This document shows, piece by piece, positions 8,912 to 16,804 of a stretch of DNA of 64,000 bases. Each line of letters starts with the position of its first letter. The stretch's first letter is position 1. This stretch comes from Candidatus Bathyarchaeota archaeon A05DMB-5 (lineage in GTDB: Archaea; Thermoproteota; Bathyarchaeia; Bathyarchaeales; Bathycorpusculaceae), in contig JABFQP010000002.1 in NCBI GenBank assembly GCA_019685655.1, positions 62,001 to 126,000 of the forward strand, given 5' to 3'. Made by a program: the position numbers and the translations under genes. Under the pieces are notes generated by a model. The model was not told where the DNA came from and made no database searches. It saw only the letters and a program-made list of their open reading frames with translations.

Positions 8912-9587
8912 CTAAGCATGCACCACATTTTCCTTTTCTACAATAGTCTTTGCCTAGCCTAAGTAGTGCTGTTTCAAAGTTAATGAAAGATTTTCCTGCA
9001 ATCTCGTTCTGGAGCCAAAAAGTTTTTAGCTGTTTTAGCGCGTCTTTGGCTGCTGCTCCTTTTCTTACTATGCCAAGATTTTCCGCTGCGAGAACTACTA
9101 AGCTTGTTGGATTTGGGTCAGCTTTTTCCCAAATTTCACGCAGTTCTCTTAGGAAGATGTTTACTGTTACGTCGCCAATGCCTTTTCCCAAATTTTTTAG
9201 TCGCTTTTCTAAATCACGCGAGTCAGAAGCTTTGTTGTGGATGTTTATCAAGCGTCCATCATATTTTTCAATGAGATTTTGCATAACTTCTAAAAGTTTG
9301 TCTGCTGTTTTGAAATCGTAGCGCGTGTAGCTACCTTCGTCAAGGATTCTAACTAAACCATCCCAGCCAGTTTCAGAAACTCGGTTTGGTGTCAAAACGT
9401 CATACTTATGGAAGCACTTGAAAGTTTTGATGGCTGAATTTTCTGTTATAGGTGCTCCGAAAAGTATAGCCGCAAGAAACCATTTGAAAATTTCTTCCTC
9501 TTTTCCATCTGAGAGATTTATACCCAATATTTCAGAGTATCTCGTCCCGAGGTTTTCAAGGAGCGTTTTCAGTTTTTCACGTTTCAT
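8877..9587 (-). CDS. HhH-GPD DNA glycosylase with 4Fe-4S cluster (endonuclease III-like)
   Basis: A base-excision repair glycosylase-like protein of 236 residues. It has the helix-hairpin-helix (LKNLGKGIGDVTVNIFLREL), the catalytic-type Asp shortly after it (WEKADPNPTS) and a C-terminal iron-sulfur loop with spacing C-x4-C-x2-C-x5-C. The lysine that makes Nth a bifunctional lyase is Asp in this hairpin (GIGDVT), so it is probably a monofunctional glycosylase or has changed substrate. ATG 9587 is preferred over the in-frame TTG two codons earlier. It converges on the HTH-PRTase gene. Confidence 0.83.
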   Translation of the reverse strand: MKREKLKTLLENLGTRYSEILGINLSDGKEEEIFKWFLAAILFGAPITENSAIKTFKCFHKYDVLTPNRVSETGWDGLVRILDEGSYTRYDFKTADKLLEVMQNLIEKYDGRLINIHNKASDSRDLEKRLKNLGKGIGDVTVNIFLRELREIWEKADPNPTSLVVLAAENLGIVRKGAAAKDALKQLKTFWLQNEIAGKSFINFETALLRLGKDYCRKGKCGACLVRSECPIHRAL

Positions 9588-9661
9588 AAGCAATATTCAC
9601 TTGTCTAACAAAATTTTATACAGCCTACTGCATAAACGGTTTACTGAGGTTTGCTGCAACA

Positions 9662-10690
9662 ATGAGGCGAACAATAGAATGGCGCAACGGAACAGTTGTC
9701 ACAATAGACCAGACAAGGATTCCACACGAAACAATAATTCTCAAGATGAAAAGCTGTGAAGAAGTGGCTGAAGCAATAAAAACCATGAAAATAAGAGGAG
9801 CACCACTATTAGGAGCAGCTGCAGCTTTTGCTTTAGCTTTAACTGCTCACAATTCCCAAGCAAAATCCAAACAAGAGTTAATCAGAGAGTTGGAGAAATC
9901 AGCAGAAACTCTAAAGAGAACACGACCAACAGCTGTTAACCTTTTCTGGGCGATAGACAGAATCATGTCTAAATCAAAAAATTTTTCTGGAAACGTTGCA
10001 GATTTAGCTGCTTTTGTTGTTGATGAAGCAAAGAAAATAGCTGATGAAGACGCCGCGGCAAACCGTTTGATTGGCAAATACGGAGCTGAACTTATACATG
10101 ACGGTGATGTGGTTCTGACACATTGTAATGCTGGCGCTTTAGCTACAGTTGAATATGGCACAGCTTTAGGCGTCATAAGAGCTGCTTGGGAACAAGGAAA
10201 AAAGATTAAGGTTTTTGCCACTGAAACTCGTCCGAAATTGCAAGGCGCAAGGTTAACAACTTATGAGCTCAAGAAGGAAGGCATTCCGGTCACTTTGATT
10301 ACTGATGGTATGGTTGGCTATGTCATGTATAAACGGTTGATTAGCATGGTTGTTGTAGGAGCTGACAGAATAGTTACTGATGCAGTTATTAACAAGATTG
10401 GAACGTTCACAATTGCTGTTTTAGCTAAAGAACACAACATACCTTTCTATGTTGCTGCTCCAAAATCCACTTTTGACTTTTCACGCAAATCGGATGAGGT
10501 TGTGATTGAAGAGAGAAAACCGGAAGAAGTCACACATGTGGGCTCTTATAGAATTGCTCCTGAAGGAATAAGCGTTCTTAATCCAGCGTTCGACATAACT
10601 CCGCTTGATTATGTCACAGCAATAATTTGTGAAGACGGCGTGTTGCACAAGAAAGATTTTGACAAATTTAAAGCCAACGTCTATAAGTGA
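9662..10690 (+). CDS. mtnA: MtnA-type aldose-phosphate isomerase (methylthioribose-1-phosphate isomerase family)
   Basis: A 342-residue member of the eIF2B-alpha/MtnA/R15P-isomerase family. MtnA converts 5-methylthioribose 1-phosphate to methylthioribulose 1-phosphate in methionine salvage. Signatures seen: RGAPLLGAAAAF, THCNAGALAT with the catalytic Cys, ETRPKLQGARLTTYEL and GADRIVTDAVINKIGT with the catalytic Asp. Archaeal paralogues can instead isomerise ribose-1,5-bisphosphate for AMP breakdown; these motifs favour MtnA but do not fully exclude that. A TATA-like TTTTATAC lies about 45 bases upstream. First gene of a likely mtnA-endA-hisS transcription unit. Confidence 0.9.
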   Translation: MRRTIEWRNGTVVTIDQTRIPHETIILKMKSCEEVAEAIKTMKIRGAPLLGAAAAFALALTAHNSQAKSKQELIRELEKSAETLKRTRPTAVNLFWAIDRIMSKSKNFSGNVADLAAFVVDEAKKIADEDAAANRLIGKYGAELIHDGDVVLTHCNAGALATVEYGTALGVIRAAWEQGKKIKVFATETRPKLQGARLTTYELKKEGIPVTLITDGMVGYVMYKRLISMVVVGADRIVTDAVINKIGTFTIAVLAKEHNIPFYVAAPKSTFDFSRKSDEVVIEERKPEEVTHVGSYRIAPEGISVLNPAFDITPLDYVTAIICEDGVLHKKDFDKFKANVYK

Positions 10691-10722
10691 AAAAATGTAG
10701 CTTATGCTGGTTGAGGATTTGT

Positions 10723-11280
10723 ATGAGCAAAAGAGAAGAGAAAGAACCTAGCCGTTCTGAATTCAAAGTTAAAGGTACATTAGTGGAGAAAGGAGTTAAA
10801 ATTTCTGAAAAACAAAACATAAATGAGCTTTCGTCTCGAGGGTATGGTGTTAAAGAAAACGATGAGCTCTTGCTGACTTTTTATGAAGCGCTTTACCTTT
10901 TGGATAAGGGATGGTTAGATGTTGAGGCGAAAAAGGGCAAGAAGATGGATTTTCAACAACTTCTGCGATGTTATGAGGATTTAGAGGAGAATGCTTGGGT
11001 TAAGTATTTGACTTACCGAGATTTGCGAAGCCGCGGATACACCGTTAGAGAAGGTTTCGGTTTAGGCGTTGACTTTCGTGTTTATGAAAAGGGCGAATAT
11101 GGCAAAAACACGGCTAAATACCTAATCTTAAGCATTCAAGAAGGCAAACCGATTCCAATTGAAGATTTAACACGCATAATGCTACAGTGCCAAAGCCTAA
11201 AGAAAGAACTAGTTTTAGCCGTTATGAACCGCAGAGGAGAAATAGTTTACTATTCGGTTTCACAATTAACCTTAAAATAA
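10723..11280 (+). CDS. endA: tRNA-splicing endonuclease subunit (EndA) with the catalytic His replaced
   Basis: A 185-residue protein with the EndA N-terminal domain and the nuclease C-terminal domain (KYLTYRDLRSRGYTVREG, then DFRVYEKG). Of the catalytic triad, Tyr121 and Lys160/161 are kept, but the residue aligned with the essential His (the H of HSVYLV in characterised enzymes) is Thr130 (NTAKYLI). This fits a structural or weakened subunit of a heterotetrameric (alpha-beta)2 endonuclease, the architecture that cleaves non-canonical introns. A second, catalytic EndA gene elsewhere is therefore expected. ATG 10723 is chosen over an upstream frame extension that overlaps mtnA. hisS follows after 14 bp. 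Confidence 0.85.
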   Translation: MSKREEKEPSRSEFKVKGTLVEKGVKISEKQNINELSSRGYGVKENDELLLTFYEALYLLDKGWLDVEAKKGKKMDFQQLLRCYEDLEENAWVKYLTYRDLRSRGYTVREGFGLGVDFRVYEKGEYGKNTAKYLILSIQEGKPIPIEDLTRIMLQCQSLKKELVLAVMNRRGEIVYYSVSQLTLK

Positions 11281-11294
11281 CGGAGAAATCGTTG

Positions 11295-12590
11295 ATGCCT
11301 ACTTTCAAAACTGTTCGTGGAATGCGAGATTTTCTGCCAGAAGAAGCGAACATGTTGAAGTTTATTGAAAACAAAGCTAGAAGAGTGGCAGAACTTTACG
11401 GATACAAAGAAGTTGTAACGCCTGTAGTGGAATCCTACGAGCTTCTTGCCGCGAAGGCTGGCGAAGAAGTTCGCTCGCGAATGTTTGTTTTCAAGGATTT
11501 AGGTGGACGAGATGTGGCTTTGCGTCCAGAGTTTACGGCTTCCGTTGCTAGAGTGGTAGCGACAACCTTGAGAACTGAACCTAAACCGCTTAGGCTTTTC
11601 AGTTTTGGCACTGTTTATCGTTATGATGAACCACAAAAGGGACGTTATAGAGAGTTTTGGCAATCGAACTATGAACTGATGGGTTCAAGCAAGCCAGAGG
11701 GGGACGCAGAAATATTGATGCTGACTAATAGTCTCATGGCAACTTCTGGGTTGAAGAAGTATGTTTTCAAGGTTGGACATGTGGGAGTTTTGAGGGGAAT
11801 TTTCGTTCAAGAAGAATTGGAGGATGATGTGCAAAATGCGGTTATGCAGCGGATGGATAAAAAAGAGTATGAAGTTGCGCTTGAAATGGTTAAAGATGCT
11901 GGAGCTTCTGAAAAGTGCGCCGATGTTCTTCAGAAGCTTGTGACAATTAAAGGTAGCGAAATTTTTGAGGCTGTGGGAAAAATGAAGGCGGTTGTTAAGG
12001 GATATGATAAGGCTGTTTCTGCGGTTGAGAATCTTGCTGCAATTCTGAAGTTAATGGTGGAAAGCGAATGTAAAATGGATGTTATTGTTGACGCTGGATT
12101 TGCTAGGGGGCTTGAGTATTACACCGGAATGATTTTTGAAGTGTACGTGCCGGAGTTTGACATAGCCTTGGGTGGAGGTGGAAGATACGACCAGCTTATC
12201 GAGTTGTTTGGCGGCGAACCTACACCAGCTGTTGGTGTTGCTCATGGAATAGATAGGATAATGTTGGCGTTGCAGATGCAGAAGGCTGAAGTGGAAACTG
12301 GAGAGAAAACTGTCATGGTTATTCCAGTTAAGGAAGAGTTGAAAGGGGAAGCTTTGAAAATTTCAAGACTGATGAGAGAAGCGGATGTGCCCGTGGAAGT
12401 TGAGGTTATGGGAAGAAAAGTAACTACAGCGTTAGAAGATGCAGATAGAAGAGGAATGAGTTACGCAATAATTGTCGGGGAGAAGGAATTGAAAGAAAAT
12501 GCAGTTGTTATTCGAAATTTAGCTAAGAGAGAACAAAAGATTGTAAAAATTGAAAAGATAGTGGAAACAATAAGAGGTCGGCATGTTTAG
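11295..12590 (+). CDS. hisS: Histidyl-tRNA synthetase
   Basis: A 431-residue class II synthetase. Motif 1 region (MPTFKTVRGMRDFLPEE), motif 2 (FWQSNYELMG preceded by YRYDEPQKGRYREF), the His-specific loop ARGLEYYTGMIFEVY and motif 3 (ALGGGGRYDQLIELFGG) are all present, followed by the anticodon-binding domain. The open frame extends upstream into endA, but the MPTFKTVRG start at 11295 matches the family N-terminus. It shares 4 bases with the convergent Nip7-like gene. Confidence 0.97.
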   Translation: MPTFKTVRGMRDFLPEEANMLKFIENKARRVAELYGYKEVVTPVVESYELLAAKAGEEVRSRMFVFKDLGGRDVALRPEFTASVARVVATTLRTEPKPLRLFSFGTVYRYDEPQKGRYREFWQSNYELMGSSKPEGDAEILMLTNSLMATSGLKKYVFKVGHVGVLRGIFVQEELEDDVQNAVMQRMDKKEYEVALEMVKDAGASEKCADVLQKLVTIKGSEIFEAVGKMKAVVKGYDKAVSAVENLAAILKLMVESECKMDVIVDAGFARGLEYYTGMIFEVYVPEFDIALGGGGRYDQLIELFGGEPTPAVGVAHGIDRIMLALQMQKAEVETGEKTVMVIPVKEELKGEALKISRLMREADVPVEVEVMGRKVTTALEDADRRGMSYAIIVGEKELKENAVVIRNLAKREQKIVKIEKIVETIRGRHV

Positions 12591-13057
12591 GTTTGATGTG
12601 CTTCTCTTCTCAGAAAATCCCCTATGTCCAAAATATTCTTTACGGCAACTTTGCACTTTTTCTCGTCTAAATTGCAGAGTATTTTGCCGAAACCTAAACA
12701 TTCGCCACGTTGATTAAGGATTAAAGCGTAAGCGCCTCTTCTTTTTGCACCGAATACTTGAATTATCCCCCCTTTAAATACGTCTCTTCCGCAAATGAAA
12801 AACCACTCTGTCTTCTTGTCAACGATTATTTTGTTTGCTTTTTCTTTAGCAATCATTTTTAGCAAAATAAAACTTGGAAAAAATTTGTTGCCCTTAATTT
12901 TTCCTAGATAAGCTCCAACGTAAAAGAAGTCTTTGGCAACTGCTTTTTTCAGATTTTCGTTGATGAGGAAGTAGCGGTTCTCTTTCTTTACTATTAAATT
13001 TTCGTTTAATTTGATGCTTGCACCGAGGCGATTTGCAAAATCTTTTAGGGGCTTCAC
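12587..13057 (-). CDS. Nip7-like PUA domain RNA-binding protein
   Basis: A 156-residue protein whose C-terminal half matches the PUA domain of Nip7: WFFICGRDVFKGGII, then GAYALILNQRGECLGFGKI and ILDIGDFLRRE. Nip7 binds pre-rRNA during large-subunit assembly in eukaryotes and archaea. The start codon overlaps the stop of the upstream NSUN methyltransferase gene by 4 bp (ATGA), so the two are translationally coupled. In eukaryotes Nip7 acts with Nop2, a relative of that methyltransferase, so this pairing supports a shared ribosome-assembly job (inference). Confidence 0.83.
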   Translation of the reverse strand: MKPLKDFANRLGASIKLNENLIVKKENRYFLINENLKKAVAKDFFYVGAYLGKIKGNKFFPSFILLKMIAKEKANKIIVDKKTEWFFICGRDVFKGGIIQVFGAKRRGAYALILNQRGECLGFGKILCNLDEKKCKVAVKNILDIGDFLRREAHQT

Positions 13058-13941
13058 AGTTTATTACGCCTTTTCAGTTTACAAACGAAGAACCCTTGCG
13101 TTTGTTCAGGCCATATTCTCTTACAATTTCTTATAGAAGCGTCTAGTTGTTTATTGAAAATGTTGGTTGGTGCTTCTTCGCCGTAGCAGTTGATTTTTTC
13201 GGTTTGGAGGTTTAGCGTTTCTATTGCCCAGTTGATGTTTAGTTCGTTTTCTTCTGGTTCCAGCGAGCATGTCGCGTAAACCAGTTCGCCATCGTTTTTA
13301 AGAATTTTAGCTGCTTCGGCTAACATTTCTCTCTGAAGTTTAGCGTTTCTCTCCACATCTTTGATTGTTCTTCGCTTGAACCAGTCCTTGTCGGTGGAGA
13401 AGTTTCCTGAGCATGAAACATCCAAGAGTATCCTGTCAAATTTCATGTTAAGCCTTGAAGCTTGTCTTGCGTCCATCTTATAGACAACAGTGTTGTGCAC
13501 ATTGCATCTTTCTAGATGGTTAGATAATGCTGTCAATCTGCACTTGTCCACGTCCAAAGCTACTATTACGCCGGTGTTATGCATTAAATCAGCTAGTTGA
13601 ACAGTTTTTCCGCCTGGAGCCGCGCAAGCGTCTAAAACAATCTTATTTTTTAAATCTGTAAATAATGTGGCTGGAATTTGAGCTGCTGCTTCTTGTATTG
13701 AGTACAAGCCTAAAAGGTATTCGGGAGTCGCTCCAACTGAAAATTTTGATTTACAAATCCAATAGCCATCGTTAAGAAAAGAAATCTTCTCAAGCTCTAT
13801 TCCCGAAGCTTGCAGCCTTTTAACAAGCTCTTCCTCAGCAATATTCATTTTGTTTACTCTGATTGCTTGTTTAGGCTCCACGTCTCTAAATCTCCAACCG
13901 AGCATTTCATAGCGGCTAACAAAAAACTCCTTGCCAGACAT
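13054..13941 (-). CDS. NOL1/NOP2/Sun family RNA cytosine-5 methyltransferase
   Basis: A 295-residue SAM-dependent enzyme expected to make m5C in rRNA or tRNA. Motif I is LDACAAPGGKTVQL; the catalytic Cys of motif VI is in YATCSLEPEEN; motif IV, normally DAPCSG, reads DVSCSG here, with Pro replaced by Ser. The N-terminal region is short and PUA-free, since a PUA domain is encoded by the overlapping Nip7-like gene. Whether the substrate is rRNA or tRNA cannot be told from sequence. Confidence 0.9.
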   Translation of the reverse strand: MSGKEFFVSRYEMLGWRFRDVEPKQAIRVNKMNIAEEELVKRLQASGIELEKISFLNDGYWICKSKFSVGATPEYLLGLYSIQEAAAQIPATLFTDLKNKIVLDACAAPGGKTVQLADLMHNTGVIVALDVDKCRLTALSNHLERCNVHNTVVYKMDARQASRLNMKFDRILLDVSCSGNFSTDKDWFKRRTIKDVERNAKLQREMLAEAAKILKNDGELVYATCSLEPEENELNINWAIETLNLQTEKINCYGEEAPTNIFNKQLDASIRNCKRIWPEQTQGFFVCKLKRRNKL

Positions 13942-13987
13942 AACTCCATAATAAGACGAGTCCTCATAAAAACTTGATGTTCTACGT

Positions 13988-14149
13988 ATGCAGAAAAATC
14001 AAAAGCAAATTACAACACGCAAAAACAAAACGGCTATTGTGAAAACCGTGTTTGGAACAACAACTGATGGAAAATACACATCCTTCCATGACATGCACAT
14101 ATTAAAAAAGAAAAGAATACACCTAAAGCTTCTTAGAGGGCTTGCTTGA
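13988..14149 (+). CDS. Possible 53-aa basic protein (uncertain)
   Basis: An ATG-initiated frame of 53 codons in the gap before the VOC remnant, rich in Lys/Arg/His, overlapping the remnant's 3' end by 27 bp on the opposite strand. A TATA-like CATAAAAAC lies about 25 bases upstream, which would suit a leaderless message, but there is no ribosome binding site and no recognised motif. It could be chance. Confidence 0.25.
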   Translation: MQKNQKQITTRKNKTAIVKTVFGTTTDGKYTSFHDMHILKKKRIHLKLLRGLA

Positions 14150-14538
14150 AGTTAACTTTACCGTCTTTCCGATAAGCTCAATCCAAATTCCATTTGGATC
14201 TCTAACAAATGCTAAAGTGTAACCATCTTCATCCCATGGTTCAATGGCTAACGTCGCACCGCCAGCGAGCACTTCTTCATAGCTTCTTCGAACATCCTTA
14301 CACCAGAAAGCCAAGTGATCTAATTCTGAACCCTCTATATATCTTCGTAATATTTCGTTCTATGTGGATAATAGTTTAGTTCTAAGATTTGCTGTGGCCC
14401 CTTACTTTTCAATTGCACAAACATGCCACCTGCCCGCATTTTCCCTCTCTGGATTTCTTTCATACCCATTGTTTTGGTATAGAAGTCAATAGAACGCTTT
14501 AGATCCCTAACTCGAATACCTGTGTAAGTAAACTTCAT
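14123..14538 (-). pseudogene. Frameshifted VOC (glyoxalase/bleomycin-resistance fold) protein
   Basis: Two adjacent frames together make one vicinal-oxygen-chelate domain protein of about 138 residues. The first part (from ATG 14538, MKFTYTGIRVRDLKRSIDFY) ends at a stop right after TKYYEDI near base 14335; the second continues in another frame with EGSELDHLAFWCKDV and ends DPNGIWIELIGK, the classic C-terminal VOC strand. The break is a single-base-scale frameshift at about 14335-14342. Lactoylglutathione-lyase-like or methylmalonyl-CoA-epimerase-like proteins share this fold. Either a decaying gene or an assembly error. Confidence 0.8.
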
Positions 14539-14593
14539 TTTTCTGCACCTATATTTTAGCATAAATTTTGAAGTTTTAAAACTATTTATGTAG

Positions 14594-14667
14594 TGCCGAG
14601 GGCAGGGTTTGAACCTGCGACAACCCGGTCTTCAGCCGGGCGCTCTCCCAGGCTGAGCTACCTCGGC
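14594..14667 (-). tRNA. tRNA-Phe(GAA)
   Basis: A 74-nt cloverleaf with acceptor stem GCCGAGG/CCTCGGC, T arm CAGG-GTTCAAA-CCCTG type and anticodon stem CCCGG/CCGGG around loop CTGAAGA, giving anticodon GAA. Discriminator A; no CCA encoded and no intron. An AT-rich promoter region lies upstream at about 14690-14725. Confidence 0.95.
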
Positions 14668-14732
14668 AATGCCATCAATTCAAAAAGGACTAAGGTGTTT
14701 TTAAGTTTTCTGAATTAAAAGATAAAACAGTT

Positions 14733-14813
14733 GGGTGCAAGTTTTTGTTTCTCACCTAGCCGAGAGGAGAAGGGAGAAAGGAGAAGGTTGTGTAAACTTC
14801 CCAACTTGCACCC
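14733..14813. repeat. Perfect 11-bp inverted repeat bracketing a purine tract
   Basis: GGGTGCAAGTT (14733-14743) and AACTTGCACCC (14803-14813) are exact reverse complements 59 bases apart. Between them lies a run of nearly pure purines on the plus strand (about 14763-14787) preceded by TCTCACC. The whole unit could fold as an RNA of about 80 nt or be a protein-binding DNA element. It fits no terminator, tRNA or C/D box pattern that I can recognise. Confidence 0.6.
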
Positions 14814-14959
14814 GTTGTTGAAGTGAAAAGTTTCTATAGAAAAGGTTTATGGAACAAAGTTTCAGTCTTTTTTGGATTCAGAATCATAATTTATGATACA
14901 TCGAGAAAGGAAATACTGCTTAAAACTAAAAGGGCGTTGAAAACTACAGAGGATGAAAC

Positions 14960-15121
14960 ATGAAAAAGAAAATGGTGTTAATCACTGTTGAGTTGGTTGA
15001 TGAAAGTCTTGTGGAAAACAATGAGACAATTATACAAGAACTGTTTGAGTGGTTTAAGGAAGATGCAGTGTCTATTCCTTGGGCTAAAAAAGTAAAAAAA
15101 ATAACAGTGAAAGACCCTTAA
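14960..15121 (+). CDS. Conserved-looking 53-aa small protein, unknown function
   Basis: A short gene with a strong GAGG ribosome binding site 7 bases before the ATG and a TATA-rich region near 14885-14900. The product begins MKKKMVLITVELVDES and ends KKVKKITVKDP, an alternating beta/alpha/beta pattern with an acidic amphipathic helix in the middle (NNETIIQELFEWFKED). No family recognised. It lies between the inverted repeat and tRNA-Val, with no operon partner. The reading frame, composition and ribosome binding site together make it likely real. Confidence 0.6.
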   Translation: MKKKMVLITVELVDESLVENNETIIQELFEWFKEDAVSIPWAKKVKKITVKDP

Positions 15122-15379
15122 ACCATCAACAACCGCAAAAGATAGACAAAAAGATAACCCGCAAAAGCGGATACCAAAAAACAATAGATTTTCAAGGCTC
15201 TATCAATTTTTCTTTGTTCCAAATCCACATCATTTTCAAAACTATTCAAAAACGCTTCACCACTTTCTTATTCAAAAGCTAAAAGCAAAGATTTTATGAA
15301 ACCAAAATAAGTATTTCAAACCCTACAGTAAACAATATCAGACAGTCAAAGACAAAACCAATGGCTAGGGAACCTAGGA

Positions 15380-15453
15380 GGGCCCGTAGTCTAGTTGGTT
15401 AGGACGTCGCCCTCACGCGGCGAAGGTCGCCGGTTCAAATCCGGCCGGGCCCA
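15380..15453 (+). tRNA. tRNA-Val(CAC)
   Basis: A 74-nt cloverleaf: acceptor GGGCCCG/CGGGCCC, T arm GCCGG-TTCAAAT-CCGGC, anticodon stem TCGCC/GGCGA with loop CTCACGC, giving anticodon CAC. Discriminator A; no intron; no CCA encoded. Confidence 0.95.
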
Positions 15454-15535
15454 TGTGTCTTTTTGTTGTACATGTCTTCAAAAAGGTTTATTACATATTA
15501 ATATTCACTATTTATATCTAGTAAGGGTGAAGACG

Positions 15536-15907
15536 ATGCGAAGAAGTGTTGATTCATTAAAGTTTGACAATGAAGATTATTCATCGCGAGAAGCGCATGA
15601 TGGTTTCACGTGTGGCACTTGTGGAGAACACTTCCAAAAGCCGCTTTTGGCAACAGTCGCGTCCCACGGAAGCGTGCGAACTTATTTAGCATGCCCTCGT
15701 TGCATGGTAAAAGTTGGCAACATAAAGACAGAAAAAAGTGAAGAAAAAAGAAGCACAATTGACATTTCCAAGAAAAGGGGAGTATCTCACGATAAGGACT
15801 CTCAATGCAAACACTTTTTGGGTTATCTGAAAAAACGTTCAAGGGACATGCCTATTCCTGACGAATGCCTTACATGCGGCAAAATGATTGAGTGTATGGT
15901 TCGTTGA
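15536..15907 (+). CDS. Zinc-ribbon protein of unknown function
   Basis: A 123-residue soluble protein with several paired cysteines: CGTC near residue 26, CPRC near residue 53, and a C-terminal Cys set (CKHF, CLTC, C). These suggest two zinc-binding knuckles of rubredoxin/zinc-ribbon type. The frame runs back into tRNA-Val, but ATG 15536 has a GGTG-type ribosome binding site 7-8 bases upstream and is chosen. Such small zinc proteins are common and poorly characterised in archaea; nucleic-acid binding is only a guess. Confidence 0.65.
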   Translation: MRRSVDSLKFDNEDYSSREAHDGFTCGTCGEHFQKPLLATVASHGSVRTYLACPRCMVKVGNIKTEKSEEKRSTIDISKKRGVSHDKDSQCKHFLGYLKKRSRDMPIPDECLTCGKMIECMVR

Positions 15908-16054
15908 AAACTGAATATGCAATGTAGAAACCCCGTTATGAAGCAATGCCTAGAAGCGTAACCATGCTTCTCTAAGAGATTCTACTCTGCTTGTGAAAAG
16001 GAAAGGAATAATTATTCAACTATAAAACTTATCAGTAACAAGGGTTGCCAGCAT

Positions 16055-16795
16055 TTGTTTCCGTTAAGAGACTTAACACGGTCTTTGCGAACGCCACATG
16101 TAAATCGCCTAATATTAACTGCGAACATTGTTGTTTTCATAGTTTTCTGGCTGGCCAGCTTCAACGTAATTTTAAATGTTGAGTTTGCGGAGGACATGAA
16201 CCAAAATTTTACGATGTACCCTTACCAAATAGTTAATGGACAGCGACTTTACACGATTATAACTTCGATGTTTATGCATGACCCGTCAGGGCTGATGGAA
16301 GGGCTTCTCCATTTACTTGGTAACATGCTTTATCTTTACATTTTCGGAGATAATGTAGAAGACACTTTTGGACATGCTGGTTACTTAATATTTTATCTTG
16401 TTTGCGGAATAACTGCGGCATTATCACATGTAGCGAGCATATTTTTTGCACCCACAATAGGCAACTTAATCGGCATTCCATCCAGTTCAGACTTGATGAC
16501 GGGTGTTGTTGGGGCTTCAGGAGCAATTTCAGGAGTTTTGGGTGCGTATCTTATACTTTATCCGAAGTCAAGAATTCTCACACTGGTTTTCTTTGGGTGG
16601 CCGATAATAGTTCCAATTCCAGCGGTAATTTTTCTTGGCTTCTGGTTCATAATGCAATGGTTTTATGGATTCTTCGACATCTCTGGAGGAGTTGCTTATT
16701 GGGCACACATAGGCGGCTTCATTGCGGGAATGATTTTAGCTCTCATTTTTGGGCGGAGAATGAAAAAGGCTCGAGATGCCAAGCGCAGTTTTTAG
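16055..16795 (+). CDS. Rhomboid family intramembrane serine protease
   Basis: A 246-residue polytopic membrane protein with six to seven hydrophobic helices. The catalytic dyad is seen as Ser155 in GASGAISG and His218 in AHIGGFIAG; the HLLGN motif of TM2 is at residues 86-90. Rhomboids cleave membrane-anchored substrates within the bilayer. Start is TTG 16055, as no ATG fits before the first helix; the ribosome binding site is weak. The loop before GASG is longer than usual ([16 protein letters not shown]). Substrate unknown; the nearby surface-protein clusters offer candidates. Confidence 0.93.
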   Translation: MFPLRDLTRSLRTPHVNRLILTANIVVFIVFWLASFNVILNVEFAEDMNQNFTMYPYQIVNGQRLYTIITSMFMHDPSGLMEGLLHLLGNMLYLYIFGDNVEDTFGHAGYLIFYLVCGITAALSHVASIFFAPTIGNLIGIPSSSDLMTGVVGASGAISGVLGAYLILYPKSRILTLVFFGWPIIVPIPAVIFLGFWFIMQWFYGFFDISGGVAYWAHIGGFIAGMILALIFGRRMKKARDAKRSF

Positions 16796-16804
16796 CTCGA
16801 ATAG

